The notes beneath the pieces were generated by a model, which was not told the origin of the DNA, made no database searches, and saw only the letters and a list, made by a program, of their open reading frames with translations. From Zerene cesonia (lineage: Eukaryota > Arthropoda > Insecta > Lepidoptera > Pieridae), in assembly GCF_012273895.1 (NCBI RefSeq), contig NW_024045135.1, positions 620,001 to 684,000 on the forward strand: 64,000 nucleotides of DNA, in the 5' to 3' direction. Below, one piece after another: positions 1 through 12,214 of the stretch. The stretch's first letter is position 1. Each line of letters begins with the position of its first letter. Position numbers and translations under genes: made by a program.

Positions 1-109
1 TTACAAATAAAGAATCGAAAAGAGAAAACTGCATTTTCAATGCCTGTGACGGTTGAGAAGAGATATTAAATCATATATCCTTCACTATAAATGTTAATTA
101 TCTTACTTT

Positions 110-169
110 GAAAGACTGTTTCAAATCGGACCAGTAGATCCTGAGATTAGGGCGTTCAAACAAACAAAC
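110..169 (-). mobile_element. Hel-4 Helitron fragment
   Basis: The stretch matches the middle of the copies at 54468-54622 and 58373-58543: CAAATCGGACCAGTAGATCC, then GAGATTA and a run of CAAA units. Both ends are missing, so it is a decayed fragment. The family is judged from the better copies. Confidence 0.6.
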
Positions 170-204
170 ATCACAAAATAAGGATTCTTCGCATAACGCC
201 TTAC

Positions 205-285
205 GACCCTGCGAATTTTCATGGGTAGTTGTAGCGCTTACCATCAGGCGACCTAGCTCTTCTACCGACTATAACATAAAAAAGG
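205..285 (-). repeat. Family A SINE-like repeat, 5' fragment
   Basis: Read on the minus strand, this is the head of family A: a T-run and ATGTTATAG, then GTCGCCTGATGGTAAGCGC and CCCATGAA. The distal part of the repeat is absent. Confidence 0.6.
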
Positions 286-567
286 TCTGTTGCGATAAAT
301 CCAACGATATCTATTCACTCATCAAGACATTTCCCTTTAATATGATACGGTAGTTAATCAATCACAGACAGGCAGGTTTTTCATTTCATTAACAACCATT
401 AGCGACCATTTATGTTTATATCTCGCTACACGGATACCCTTTTACACGATCGTTTATTGAATATGACGTGCTTTTAACGTGGCGCTTATGATGTATAGAT
501 GTTTAAATACTTCATTTATAAACGGATCTTGTTGGACACAGCAATGTTAGAAGAGACGTTAACAATA

Positions 568-767
568 TCCTACTAATATTATAAATGCGAAAGTTTGTAA
601 GGATGTGTGTGTGTTTGTTGCTCTTTCACGCAAAAACTACTGAACCGATTGCAATGAAATTTGGCACGTAGACAGCTGGACAACTGGAATAACATATAAG
701 CAAGTTTTTATCCTAATATTCCTACGGGATATGGACTTACGCGGGTGAAACCGCGGGGCGCAGCTAG
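568..767 (+). mobile_element. Hel-1 (Lep1-like) non-autonomous Helitron, full length
   Basis: This 200-bp copy starts TCCTACTAATATT after an A and ends GCAGCTAG before a T. That fits Helitron insertion between A and T with TC and CTRR termini. A CGCGG/CCGCG hairpin (740-744 with 751-755, 6-nt loop) sits 12 nt before the 3' end. It carries no coding sequence and would need replication helicase functions from elsewhere. It resembles the Lep1 repeats described from moths. Confidence 0.85.
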
Positions 768-3529
768 TGTCCAATAAGTGAGAGATCTACTTTTTATTTT
801 TGTCCTATAAATTGTTTTAAAGCCCATTTCAGTTAATGTGTATTTAAATACTTTAACTGATTCTATGACAATGAACTTCATAACATAGATAATATATGTC
901 ATCATATTATAATTTGTTTTTAACATCATCTATGATCGTAGAAATTTGTTAATAAAATGTTGCACTTAATATAAGAAACAATTTCCACGGATTTTTTTTA
1001 TATTCTAAATAGCAACACAACTTCAGAGGTCAAAGCTCCATAGATGGGCGGTATATTCACTTACGTTACGTACGACTCAGCTCGTTTGACAAAAACATTT
1101 ACGGACATATTCAGACGGATTCGGAATTTAAAAAGTTGTTAATCTTCTTTGATGTCATTCATAACCATTTTTTATGTGATTTAATTAAAGCACTCTGTAC
1201 GATAGATCGTTATTGGACGATATTAATTACGCTTCAAAATTATATTACGCTAATTTATCGAAAACACTCGAGCTGAGAAACGTTTTCATAATGATTGGTG
1301 TTCAACGAAACTGTGACTGAAATGGAAAAGGCTCAGTTCTAAAGATATTGAAATAATTTGGTCTTCGTCTAGAGTTGATCAATTTTATTCGATACTTTAT
1401 CGTATTAAAGGTCAACTTCTGTGTCAAGAGACTGACTAAATATTTTAATTTACAGAGAGTTAAATAAAAAAGCGCTCCATTAAATAGCTCTATTTTCCAT
1501 TGCATTAAGTATACTGTAAGTTTTTATCGCTTTTTCTTAGTAGTCCAATAAAAAAGACTGATCATTGTATTGCCTTTGTCTTGAGTTTAAGCAAGAAAAT
1601 TTGCAATCATCTTACATGTTATATACGTTTCAATGTTTTCAATTTCCACAGATATCTACCTAGACGAATATAAAGCAAGATTCACATAGAAACCGTTTTG
1701 ACAGTATAACGTTATAAAGGAGCATAGTAGGATAGCTATTAAGAGCAACTCATTCAACCAAACCACATATGTCGTGTTGATACAAAATAAAATTAAAATG
1801 CGAGGGGACGTCTCGAGAGCAGCCACTTGGCTTGTGTGCTTAGCTCGTTTCTTTTAGTTTTCGTATGAAATGTTTGAGAAATGTCCCAGTATTTACTTAG
1901 TTTCAGGTTCGGGGAAGGCAGGATGAGGCACTGTGTCGTGTTTTATTGTAGGACAACGTGTTTTGAGCGCATCTGTTTTGACACAATAAATTTATTTCAC
2001 ATAACAGATTTAAGTTTGTGTTTTGATTTTTTTTATATGGACTGTTCTATTTCCATTTAAAGTCAAAATATATACATTTAATGCCACTTGCGAATACCTA
2101 ATGTAGCTTGAATGAAACTGTGTTCAAAATCAGTTTATTTTTTTAATTCATCCATAACAAAAATTTAAAGACGGAGACAATTTGCTCTGTTGTATATTAT
2201 ACGAATTTTTGCTTTATTAAACTCCTAGGAAACTGGAAGTTTTAGTACCGTACGCGTATAGTTCAAACAAGCATGGTTATGACTGTCGTTCGCAGGTCAG
2301 AGACCCGTTCATTATCCGACTAATTTAAAAAGTAACTCACGCCTCAAGAATTCTATTAAACCGTGTCCGAGAACGGTGACAAATGACGAAAGTTCGCGCC
2401 ACTAGTATTTGTCCGTCACCACTTAATCTTCGACTTAAATAAACTACACTCACGAATGCAAGCCATTTGTTTCAAGTTCCCAGTTAGAGTTTTGAGGTCT
2501 CTTTAAATGCGCCACATTTAGTTCTTGGAAGTAACTTATGTTCACGTCTGTTTAGCTAGTGCTTAGATGTGTTTATTTACTGAAAAGAACAAAAAATTGG
2601 CAGTGTTCTATGCTCTTTTACTTTATTTTTGTTAAATGGTAAAGATCATTCTCAGAAGTAACCTATGGTTGTGTTTGTGGAACTTCTGTTACATTAAAAA
2701 TCGTGAATAAAGAACACAATACGGAGTATTCGTTGTTATTGCTATTTCAGTACAGTTTCCATAGCTTTGTTTTAGTTCTCGGAAGTAATGAATGGTCTGT
2801 TTAATTTTTCTATAGGTTTATTTATTACATACGAAGATTTTTAAACAGCGTTCCTAAAACTATTAGTATCCAACTCACATGGCCTGTTTCATAGCATCTA
2901 GTTATGTTTTGTTCAGTTTTTTTGTCAGTTCCCTACGTCTTAAAGCGTAAAATAATTGGAACATTAACAATGTGGTTAAAAAGAGTCTAAGTGTAGCTTT
3001 TCTTATGATAAAGCATTTATTTTACACGCTTTTATTGACTTCACCTGTATTTTTGTATGTTTGTTATTTTACATGAATTCGACTCCTTTAGATTCCATTT
3101 TGATTCACTTTCAACGGAGAGATTTGATATAAACTTTGTACACATATCAAGGATTGGTGACATGACAATAATTTTGTGATTTTACCTTATTATCCTGATT
3201 AGGATCGCCATAAATAGTTTCCTTACGTATACAATGACAATTTAGCTGTGTGTACTTACATAGAAGCGTGTTTTCCTTACAACAATATCTACAATTATTT
3301 AATTAAATTCGAAAATTATTCCTCATTTTCTTAATTCGGATAAAATTGTTAAACGGCTTCGTTGAAAGTTAAAGCTAGTATAACGCTTAGACTACTTAAA
3401 CGAATTACGCGTAATCTTAGGCCCTTAAAGGAATCTTGAGGCTTCGTAAAATTTATATTTAAGTCTCGTAATTTTCTAATTATATTATCAATCTTCTTCT
3501 GTATCTTTATTTATGATTAATGAACGATA
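768..3529. other. AT-rich sequence, no gene recognised
   Basis: No convincing coding exon or named repeat is seen. The stretch at about 1796-1993 is less AT-rich than its surroundings, opens with a 19-codon ORF (ATG at 1798) and ends with AATAAA at about 1985-1990. It could be a retroposon relic or a short non-coding transcript. Confidence 0.5.
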
Positions 3530-3632
3530 CTTTATTGTACACACCAAAAGGAAATAATACTAAGTCCAGAATAAAAATACAAATTGAACAATAGGCGACC
3601 TTATGGCTACAGAGCCATCTCTTCCAGGCAAC
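3530..3632 (-). mobile_element. Non-LTR retroposon 3' end
   Basis: On the minus strand it reads GGTTGCCTGGAAGAGAT, then CTCTGTAGCCATAAGG, CCTATTG and GTACAATAAAGT. The same 3' tail occurs at 7527 and 33448. The ending with an AATAAA signal is typical of LINE or SINE tails. The class is inferred; no reverse transcriptase is present. Confidence 0.55.
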
Positions 3633-3760
3633 CAAAACAAAGAAACAATACAGAGAAAGGGCATAGGTAGGTGGTGTATACTTTATGGATTATTATGTTA
3701 AAGATGTATTAAAATAGTCACAGTGTAACACAATATGTTATTTATCGGTTGGTTTTTCTT

Positions 3761-4073
3761 CCGTCATATAAATTTGAAAAGTGAGCTGATGGTTCGCCTG
3801 ATGGTAACCGATGACCATCGCCCATGAACATTCCCAAAGGTAGTAGTGGCTCTGTGAATGCGCTGCTCACTTCTATGGGGTAAAGGATAAGGAAAGGATT
3901 GACGACTGGAAAGAAAGAATGGACTGGGAAGGGCGGGGAAAAGAAAAGGGGCCTCTGGCTCCCCCACTCACCGTACGAAACACCGGAGCATGGTACTATT
4001 CTGTGTGGGTCTAGTTATTCCCCGGTGCGAGGTGGCCCAATCCGCGCCGAAGCGTGCTCAACTCCCAATTAAA
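3761..4073 (+). repeat. Family A SINE-like repeat, near full length
   Basis: This is the longest family A copy, about 310 bp. In order it holds a CGTCATATAA head, GGTTCGCCTGATGGTAA, CCCATGAACATTC, GGATAAGGAAAGGATTGACG, GGAATGGACTGGGAA-like sequence, CCCCCACTCACCGTACGAAA, CCCCGGTGCGAGGTGGCCCA and a tail near GTGCTCAACTCCCA. The GGTTCGCC segment resembles a pol III B box but is not a clear match. A 67-codon reverse-strand ORF inside it is incidental. Confidence 0.7.
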
Positions 4074-4907
4074 CGTCATCTTAGAATACTTTATCAGTTA
4101 ATACACAAGCATAAAGCGTGGATACGGAAATTTATATAACTTCTACAAATGTTTCAGCAATATATTATGTTACTAATGGTATTTGGACTCGTTCTATCAG
4201 GAAATATTACTAGCTGCGGGTCCATAAAACCACACAATGCCCCAGTTGGAAGTGTTTAACCGCATTTAAAACATAAAGTTAATCTATATAGTATTTACAA
4301 AATTGAATCCCGATAGAAAAATATTTATGAACCAATAAATTGCAAACGATATTAAATGTGCTAAGCAAATTTTATCATTCTGTAACGATGAAATATGTAC
4401 ACACAGACACACAGACCTTACAATATCTGTTGAAACCTATTTTAGTAAAAACCTAATTACAAGACAAAAGTAAAATCTCACATATATCTTTCTACGTGTT
4501 TAAACAAGGAATTGTATACTGGCATTCAACGAAAAAAATCAACACATTACACGTAATAACTGGCGACACCCGAATTTGTACCTTAAACGAAATTTACGTT
4601 CTCTAATGACACCCATTAATTGTCACACTTAATGGAGCTAAAAATCTCGCGCCATAAAACAAACAACTTACATTATTCGAGAGATTAGCAAATGAAACGC
4701 ATAACACACAATAGCCAGCTATTGTATATTCCACGGTGTTTGAGACAGTAAATACCTAGCATTTAGCGTGAACGATGCAATCAACTTAATTGGATGGCAG
4801 AAATTACATATTGCATCATAATACATTCCTTGGCTAGTTGGTGTATAGAGCGGTTAGCGTTGTACGCGTTGGTAATAGTTGCAAATGGATGTCTGTCATT
4901 AAGATGA
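4074..4907. other. AT-rich sequence; tRNA-like stretch at the end
   Basis: No gene is seen. At about 4832-4895 the sequence TGGCTAGTTGGTGTATAGAG followed by CGGTTAGCG resembles a worn tRNA-derived SINE head with an A-box-like start. It does not fold into a tRNA that I can support. Confidence 0.35.
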
Positions 4908-5012
4908 GGCCGGTTTCCTTTTCCTCACACTTCCCAGCCCGTTCCTTCTTTCATCGTCAATCCTTTCCTAATCCCTTTCCCCCTGAAACCGGAGAGCGCA
5001 TGAACATTCCTC
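4908..5012 (-). repeat. Family A SINE-like repeat, middle fragment
   Basis: The plus strand shows the reverse complement of the family A middle: CCTCACACTTCCCAGCCCGT, CGTCAATCCTTTCC, CCCTTTCCCC and GCGCATGAACATTCC. Head and tail are missing. Confidence 0.6.
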
Positions 5013-6210
5013 CAACGAAACCTTTTATAATCTTATACTAAGTTCACTCATATCGCTTTGGCTTTAAATATATATAAATTCATATTCTGTAATGTAAGAC
5101 TTAATACAGAATTATATAAAAATTGTTCTTCCCTTGACATATATCGTTGAGTAAATACATTAAGTACATAAAAAAAGATAATAAATAAAATACTGTAGAG
5201 TGTATACTTCATGAATTATGTAAATGTGTTTTCTAGAATATTTATGTTATAGTAATTATTATTTTTAGTCACGTGGTCTCTTTCAGCTATTTCTCTGTCT
5301 AGTTTATAGTAGCCTCTAAATGGATAAACCAATTTAATTCTGCTTTTAAGTCAAAAGTCTTACCTGTCGAGATAGGTATATACGATAATATAATAGGTAT
5401 ATAGGGTAATTGTTTGCTCAAATAGGAGTAGATATAACGAAGAAAAAGCATTCTGAAGATTTAAAAAAATACATAAATTTTAAATATAGCTTATAAATCA
5501 TCCCTACTTTATGAGAATGCGATAGTAAGTCTATCTGTCTTCTTCACGCCTAAACCGCTGAACCGGCTTAATGAAATTACGCATCAAAATAGCTTGATAC
5601 TTGAGAAAGGACATAGGATAAGTTTTATTAATCCCACAAGAACGAAACCTATTCGGTTTTTTTTTGTTATAATATTTTAAAATGTTCGTCAAAATACCCT
5701 TTTACCAATTAATCAACACCGTAGGAAAGCAAATATATTTGGTATAACGGTAAAGCTCGTCGAATTTACTACCTAGCAAATACAATAAATCGGCACATAA
5801 CCCTACAGAATCTAAGACGCAGGTGCTAAAACGACCCGCCCCTTTTAAAACACACAATTTTATTCAACCCTGCAACAAGTTACGTGGTACTTTATGTCCG
5901 AGAGATCTAAAAACTTAGAGGGTTCAGCCAATTTTGTGTAGGGCAATATTTCGGGTCCACCTACGCAGACACCACAATTTATTTTCGGTTTGTGTTTGTC
6001 GTGGAATACTAATGGATGGTGTAGCGATGTTTTAAATGATGAATGCTCCGTTTTGCTTTCGTTTATTTTCCGGATGGATTGTGCGTAATTTTTATACTTT
6101 CTGGATTAGAAGCATTCTATGCCTTTTATTACAAGGGATTATGTTAAATCTAGTATAATATTATGTGATCGAACATTCGATTATTCTATCACTTATATAA
6201 ATTTCGAGAT
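5013..6210. other. AT-rich sequence with a Helitron-like fragment
   Basis: The stretch 5499-5660 contains GAGAATGCGATAGTAAGTCT and CGCCTAAACCGCTGAACCGG, matching the first half of lepidopteran Helitron-like repeats. It lacks a recognisable 3' end. The rest shows no gene or named repeat. Confidence 0.4.
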
Positions 6211-6370
6211 TTTTCTTATGTCATAGCGGGCAGCTGAGCCGGTGGTTCGCCTGACGGTAAGCGATCACCACCACCCATAAACATTCGCGTTGGTGCCTCT
6301 GCTGCACTGCCCCTCTAAGGGGTAAGCAAGGACGGGTGAAGAAATGTAAACGGGCCTACGGCTTTCGGAT
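6211..6370 (+). repeat. Family A SINE-like repeat
   Basis: It has a well preserved head, ATGTCATAGCGGGCAGCTGA, then GTGGTTCGCCTGACGGTAAG and AAGGGGTAAG. The tail is shortened to CGGGCCTACGGC, so the GGAAAGGATTGACG and CCCCACTCACC blocks are lost. Confidence 0.7.
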
Positions 6371-6639
6371 AAATAGAGATAGATTTGTTCACATTATGCA
6401 ATAACTTCACTGTTATAATTATAATTTTATATCATTCAGCGATGTGGAAGTGCCGTAAATAGGGTCACGTTTCATCCGAAAAACCTACACTCCGTTAAAA
6501 TGGGATCAACGGTACATAATTTTATTTTGACTTCATCCCTAATCTTTCGCAATTATCATGTTAAGATACTAAAGCATTATTAAAAAAAGAGAAACATTGC
6601 GTTGTTACAATATGGCAATAATTACATTATCTAATAAAT

Positions 6640-6800
6640 TACTAGCTGCTCGGCCCGGCTTCGCCCATGTCATATATATAAACCTGTCACTCAGTGAAGT
6701 TGCAGTTATGTAATGGTAAAAATTTATTAAAAATTTTGCGTGAAAACGTAACAAATATACAAAAATATAAAAAAATACAAAAGTTTCGTAATATTAATCT
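6640..6800 (-). mobile_element. Hel-4-like Helitron 3' fragment
   Basis: The plus strand opens TACTAGCTGCTCGGCCCGGC, then CTTCGCCCATG and TATATAAACC. This is the reverse complement of a CTAG-ending Helitron with a GC-rich subterminal stretch. The 5' part is too diverged to place. Confidence 0.5.
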
Positions 6801-7526
6801 AGACAAGGCTGTCATTAACATGAAAATAGTCTCTTTGGTTTTAAATTACAATATCTGAATAAAAAAAAGAAAACTATAAAAAAATAGTATCAAATAAAAT
6901 CATAAAATTGTGTTCCTCCAAACAAATTGCATTCATAGACCGAAATACCAAACCGAAGCCACGATATTTTCTCCGCCATCGGTTCCAATTTTTCTAGAAG
7001 GTTCGCGTCAGCTGCACACGGCTCTTAATTCAATAAATTGCATTGTCCCCGCGGATTCTAGTCACGTGTACGGGGGACGCACGGGACGAAGCTCGAATGG
7101 GAACTTACTGAAATTGTACGCTGTATCGTCTTCAATTGTTTCGCTTTAAGTACTGAACTTTTTACTTACACGATACCTGCAATAAACATTGTATTCCCAC
7201 AACGCATTCGGAGAAGAATTAGTGAACCTTATGTGAAACACTTCGTCTGTATTAAGTCTAACCCGGGTCATTAATTTAATCATCATCATATGTCATATAT
7301 AACACGTAATTTCATCATAGATGTACTTAGCAATTACCGTAAGTAAATTATTATAATTTGCATAAGTTTATAACATGGTATATGAAATGTGCGTACACAC
7401 GACCGTGGCCAGAAGAAAGATTGCTCCCACAAGGAATTATAGGAGTCCTTTAAAGATCTGAGGCTAAATGAAAATAAAAAAAAATGAGATGGGGCTGCAG
7501 ACACAACAAAAATTTACTCCCTCGGT
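6801..7526. other. No gene recognised; GC-richer island at 6960-7145
   Basis: The island contains TCACGTGTACGGGGGACGC with a CACGTG E-box core. A 79-codon plus-strand ORF runs through it (6910-7149), but its product resembles nothing I know. It may be a regulatory element or a chance GC fluctuation. Confidence 0.3.
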
Positions 7527-7660
7527 TGCCTGGTAGAGAGCACTGCACAGTGATAAGGCCGCCGATTGTACGTTATAGTTTACATTTGTGTTTTAGTTTG
7601 TCGTGTACAATACTAAGATAATGTACAAAGACTTAAATAAATAAATAAATATTAATAATA
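7527..7660 (+). mobile_element. Non-LTR retroposon 3' end
   Basis: It starts GTTGCCTGGTAGAGAGC, continues GTGATAAGGCCGCC and GTGTACAAT, and ends in AAATAAATAAATAAA followed by (ATA)n. Parallel copies lie at 3530-3632 and 33448-33545. A 5'-truncated LINE or a SINE is the likely source. Confidence 0.6.
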
Positions 7661-9740
7661 ATAATCAGCCTGGCCATAGTATCAGTGTGCGTCTAAACTA
7701 ATAGTTACTAACGGTTGTATTACTTAATTTATAAATCGATTATATTTTTAAAGCTATTATTATTTACTCTTAGTAAGTCTAATATAACAAAAAGAAAGAT
7801 GTCAAACTGGATAGAATTATATTAATGAATTTATTTTCAATAGAGTAGTTGGGCTAATACGCAAAGAGGAGCGAATGTTAAAGGTGGTCTTATTTATGAC
7901 CAATCGTTAATTATGTGTAAAAACTGTGGCTCCTTCTACTAATTAGAAATACACTTTAACATGCTTTGCAATAGATTTTACTATAGCTTTTATAATTAGT
8001 TTATATATGGGCCATTAATAAAATAATAAAACGATGTTAATTTGTACACAGTCTAATTTAAAAATCTTGCTTCTAAAAATCCTAAGGCCCGTAGCGGGGG
8101 TAAAGTGCGTTGGTAGTTGTCCGCCGGGCATCCCGATTTTGGGCAGCACGATTGATTTCGCTCCAGCATTTTCCAATCGACCTGGCCTCTGCTATAACAG
8201 TCCAATGCCAAATCAGCTTTGCATAAACTGTGCCTACATTTCTGAATATTCATTCAAATGTATCACCCAGAACTAATAATCCAATCGACCAACATCTAAC
8301 GTCTTCAACGTGGTCATGTCACAGCGCCCATTATAAAAATGATACACCGGTTCCGGCGCCTACAAAGCACCGCAATAAGTTCCCTCTCATTATCTCTCAG
8401 CACCGAAACTTTGTTATAAGCCGACGCCTTGATTACTTAATTCTGTTCCGTAGTCCTTGACAAAGTTACACGTCACTATGATATCTACGCGAAGCGCGTT
8501 TGCGCGGTTACAGTGCTGGCTCTTATTCAAGAAGAGTATAGATTAGTTGGAGAGAGTAGAGTAGAGAAAGAGTATTTACATTCACATTTGCTATTATTTT
8601 AAAACATTTTAAACCATGTATAAGCGACGTGTCTAAAATACGGTTGAGGGATTTTTGGTTAGTGCTAAATTCATACTTTACTAGAAAGCTTTTTAAAACC
8701 TTAACGATCTCGTCTTGCGTAACTTGTAGCTAAAAATGATTATTTATTAAATATAGCTTGGTAAAATAGATAAAATATATTACATGGAAATAATTTAGTT
8801 TTGGTGATCTTATCCAGTATAACAAGATAAAATCATGAAGATTTCAGACCCGTTAACTAAACGACAAGAAATTATAATCACGGTATTTTATGGTGTGCGA
8901 AGCTGGACTGGGGCACATGGGAGTGATAATTCATCTTTATACTCATCCACCAGTATTATATATGGTGGAGCTAGGGTGTGGTTCTTTTTCTTCTGATAGA
9001 TAAATATCATTTATATAGATTTATATATAGATAAGAAAATATTATTTATTAGCCACCTGGGCTACAGGCACGACGTTTAAGAACAAAGAAAATATAGACC
9101 TAGTAGTCTAGATTGATGCGCCCCAACTTCGCTCGTGTAGTCAAAAGAACAGACAGTCCCTAGATTTTACCCCTATAATTTTCGTTCTGGTGGGCTTTCC
9201 GAGATGAAAAATATTTATATCTTTCTCTTTGAACCAAGTTCCATCCAAATCGCTTCCGTAGTTTAGGCGTCAAGAAGAGATAGATAGACATGGTAACGCA
9301 CTAATAACATTGTTACAGAGATGTCACAGAGAAATAATATGGTTTTAACGGAAGATTTTTTTTGTGCCTTTTCTGCTTCCTGAAAAATAATTCACTATTA
9401 TAGTTAATTATTAAAAGTTAGTCTATTTAGCAATATACTCGCACGTTTCTGCTACGGTCACAGAACCATAGATAATTCGAGAAGCTTTGCGTGTATGTAG
9501 CGATAACATGACTTTATAAAGGAATAAACTAAATAAAAAATCGCTTCTCCAAATCGCTAATTTAATACTCTTAAATAGGGATTTTCTCATCTCTTATAAT
9601 CGAATTCACAAAATTCTATGCCCCTTTTCTTGTAGCACTCTGAATTGCCGTTCCTTCAGGAAGTAATTAAAACTTGATGTAGACGTAAGTTCAAAACAAA
9701 CGAAACAATATGTTCTATTAGCTATATTAGATTTGGATTA
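7661..9740. other. No gene recognised; one Helitron-like remnant
   Basis: Overlapping ORFs of 66-80 codons on both strands at 8034-8460 lie in a slightly GC-richer stretch but resemble no protein family. The stretch 9115-9310 contains, on the minus strand, GCCTAAACTACGGAAGCGAT and GAAGTTGGGGCGC, a worn Helitron-like repeat. A small hairpin, CCACCA...TGGTGG, lies at about 8947-8968. Confidence 0.4.
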
Positions 9741-9940
9741 TATATTTTTATGCCAGCGAAGGCAACTGCGCTGGTTCGCCTGAAGGTACGCGATAACCAC
9801 CGCCTATGAACATTTGAGAACATAGCGCCTCTGCAAATGACTGCTCGCTATTTTGAAATAAGGGATAAGGAAAGGATTGACGACTGGAAAGAAGGAATGG
9901 AACGGAAAGGATGAGGAAATGGAAAAGACAAGGAAAGGTG
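9741..9940 (+). repeat. Family A SINE-like repeat
   Basis: The head is altered (TGCCAGCGAAGGCAACTG). The core GGTTCGCCTGAAGGTA, CCTATGAACATT and the block AAGGGATAAGGAAAGGATTG are clear. The distal CCCCACTCACC block is missing and the copy ends in GGAAAGG. Confidence 0.65.
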
Positions 9941-10446
9941 TATCATTGTAAATCTTAGTTTTATATGAAAAATAAACGATTTTTATCCACCTCTAACATT
10001 CCACGCATCCCCGCATTACAAGAACTTGTTTCAGTTTTCCTCTACTAAGCGTTAGAAGTAACTTCGTGTAAACGAACCATAAAGTGAGATTTAAATTTAA
10101 ACTTACTTCTATCAAGAATATTTTACTCATTCGTGTGTGTGAGATAAAACTTTGTTAATTTCCTGCAGACTGTAATGCTTCAACCTGCTTTAATATTGAT
10201 TAAAAGAGAGAAATTTAAGCTTTGTATATAATCAGATATTATTCGTAAAATAAATGTAATATTAATTATTAAAAACAGCAGCTTTATAAAATTATTTCCA
10301 CAAAATCAAAGAATCAGAAGCTAAATTTTTAAACTACTAAAATAAACAACGGTTTAAAATAAAGTACCATTTCTTCTACAAAAAAACTCACAGGCGTGAA
10401 GGAACCAACAGATTCTGGTATCAAACCAAATGATAACAATTTAATA

Positions 10447-10644
10447 CCACTACATAGTATAAAACATAGTCGCTTTCTATGTCTTTCCCTATGTCCCTAT
10501 GCTCAAATCTCTAAAACTATGCAACGGATTTTTATGTTTTGTTTTTAAAAGATAGAATAATTCAAGAAGAAGGTTTATATGTACAATAACATCTATTAAA
10601 CTACACTGAATTTAACGAACACAAAACCGCGGGGCAAAAGCTAC
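10447..10644 (+). mobile_element. Hel-3 Helitron copy
   Basis: Near the start it reads CACTACATAGTATAAAAC; at the end, CCGCGGGGCAAAAGCTAC. It matches the copies at 25597 and 29255. Both termini carry a substitution (TC to CC at the 5' end, CTAG to CTAC at the 3' end), so it is an older copy, 198 bp long. Confidence 0.7.
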
Positions 10645-10999
10645 TTGAAGATACAACGAATTCCCATATCAATAGACGCCAACGAAATTGTCGAATAACA
10701 AAACATAAACAATACAGCCGTATAGCGAATCTCTTACGAGAACGAAACGTCGGTGAAATTTACAAACAAGGAGCTAATTTGTTTCTCTGTTCCATTGGAA
10801 ACTGCTAGTTTAAACACATATCTGATGTAACACGATTAGAGCTGCGTATTCGGTAATCAAGTAAAGGGAAAACGGAGTTCGAGTCGTGCTTTATTTCATT
10901 AGTGACTCCACTTGTTCGTTGTTACCGAAGTTACGTTCGCGGGCTGGTTAGTTAGCGAATATGAATGTGCTTTTACGAAATAGAACTTTGTTAATTTTG

Positions 11000-11224
11000 T
11001 TTTGTGCTAGAGCTGACAACTGAGGTGGTGATTCGCCTGATAGTAAGCGATTGTCACCGCCCATGAACATTTGCGAAGACAGCCCCTCTGAAAATACGTT
11101 TCCCGCTTGAAAAATGTAAGGGATAGAGAAAGGATTGAAGGAATGGACTGGGAAAGGTGGAAGGAAAAAAAGGAAACACTGTAGCATGCTACTATTCATG
11201 CAGAAGCGTGTTCGACTCCCACAC
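11000..11224 (+). repeat. Family A SINE-like repeat
   Basis: It shows GCTGACAACTGAGGTGGTGA, TTCGCCTGATAGTAAGCG, CCCATGAACATTTGCG, then GGGATAGAGAAAGGATTG and a tail with GTAGCATGCTACTATTC and GTGTTCGACTCCCAC. An internal deletion removes the GACGACTGGAAAG block and part of the distal half. Confidence 0.7.
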
Positions 11225-11310
11225 TAAAAAGTTTTATATTAAATCTTACAATTTGAAATATTTAACGCTTAAGTACCAAATATAAAATACGTATTATGAT
11301 ATCTTTTATT

Positions 11311-11493
11311 AAGCAGTCCGGCTAGGCTACGTCCGTAGTACACATAATATAGCCTATAGCACTAAACAAAAGCACTAAAAAAGGTATCACGAACATATTA
11401 TCCAACGGTGGAAGAATTTTTTAAATCAGTCGAGTTTCTGAGATGAACTCGCTTACACAAACAAACAAAATCTTCAGCTTCATATAATATGAG
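11311..11493 (-). mobile_element. Hel-4-related Helitron, diverged
   Basis: On the plus strand it shows GGCTACGTCCGTAGTACACA, ATATAGCCTATAGCAC and, near the far end, ACAAACAAACAAAATCTTCAG. This is the reverse complement of a common lepidopteran Helitron-like repeat. The CTAG terminus is lost. Confidence 0.5.
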
Positions 11494-12020
11494 TCTGTTT
11501 ACTGGTGTTGTAGTGTAGTAGAGATTTAAATTCATGTTTTATTTACCCAACTTCTTGTATAAGATTTCAATGTAAGGGAGAAAGCATTCTATCCTACTGA
11601 GAACAAATCAAATTGATTTATATTTGATTGATTTATATAACACGGTCATGTCTATAAACCGTTAACATCCACGAGGCAAAACGCAGATAATAAAGTGGCT
11701 AAATCTTTCATATCTGGGATGTACAGATTTCGCGGTTCAAGGTTCGTAAAATGAGATTTTAACTGCCATGTAAATAATGCGACGATAGCAGCGCTGTTGT
11801 GATTTCACCCTAATGCTAAGCTAATGTCTTTTTTTAACGCGTTTATTGCTATTTGAGCCACCTCCCATCTTTTGTAAGGGTTTTGTTTTTAACGTTATGT
11901 TAAGTGCATTTTGGAAAATTCTATGGACATTATGGAATTTTCATTGTGTTTTACCATGTTTCACACACATCATTCACACACACATCCACTCTAAGCTGGG
12001 CATTTTATTTTATAATCCTA
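11494..12020. other. No gene or repeat recognised
   Basis: Only AT-rich sequence and a short CACACA tract near 11962-11986 are seen. Confidence 0.4.
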
Positions 12021-12214
12021 TCCTACTAATATTATAAATGCGAAAGTTTGTAAGTGTGTGTGTTTGTTGCTCTTTCACGCAAAAACTACTGAACCGATGG
12101 TAATAAAATTTGGTACGTAGACAGCTGGACAACTGGAATAACATATAGGCAACTTTTTATCCCGATGTTCCTACGGGATACGGACTTACGCGGGTAGCCG
12201 CGGGACGCAGCTAG
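12021..12214 (+). mobile_element. Hel-1 (Lep1-like) Helitron
   Basis: The copy is 194 bp, with an A|TCCTACTAATATT start and a GCAGCTAG|T end. The 3' hairpin keeps its CGCGG/CCGCG stem, but the loop is shortened to GTAG. The 5' junction repeats TCCTA just outside the element. Confidence 0.85.

Noticed and set aside
611..624. Short GT-rich tract as a microsatellite
   Set aside because: It is part of the Hel-1 consensus and occurs in most copies.
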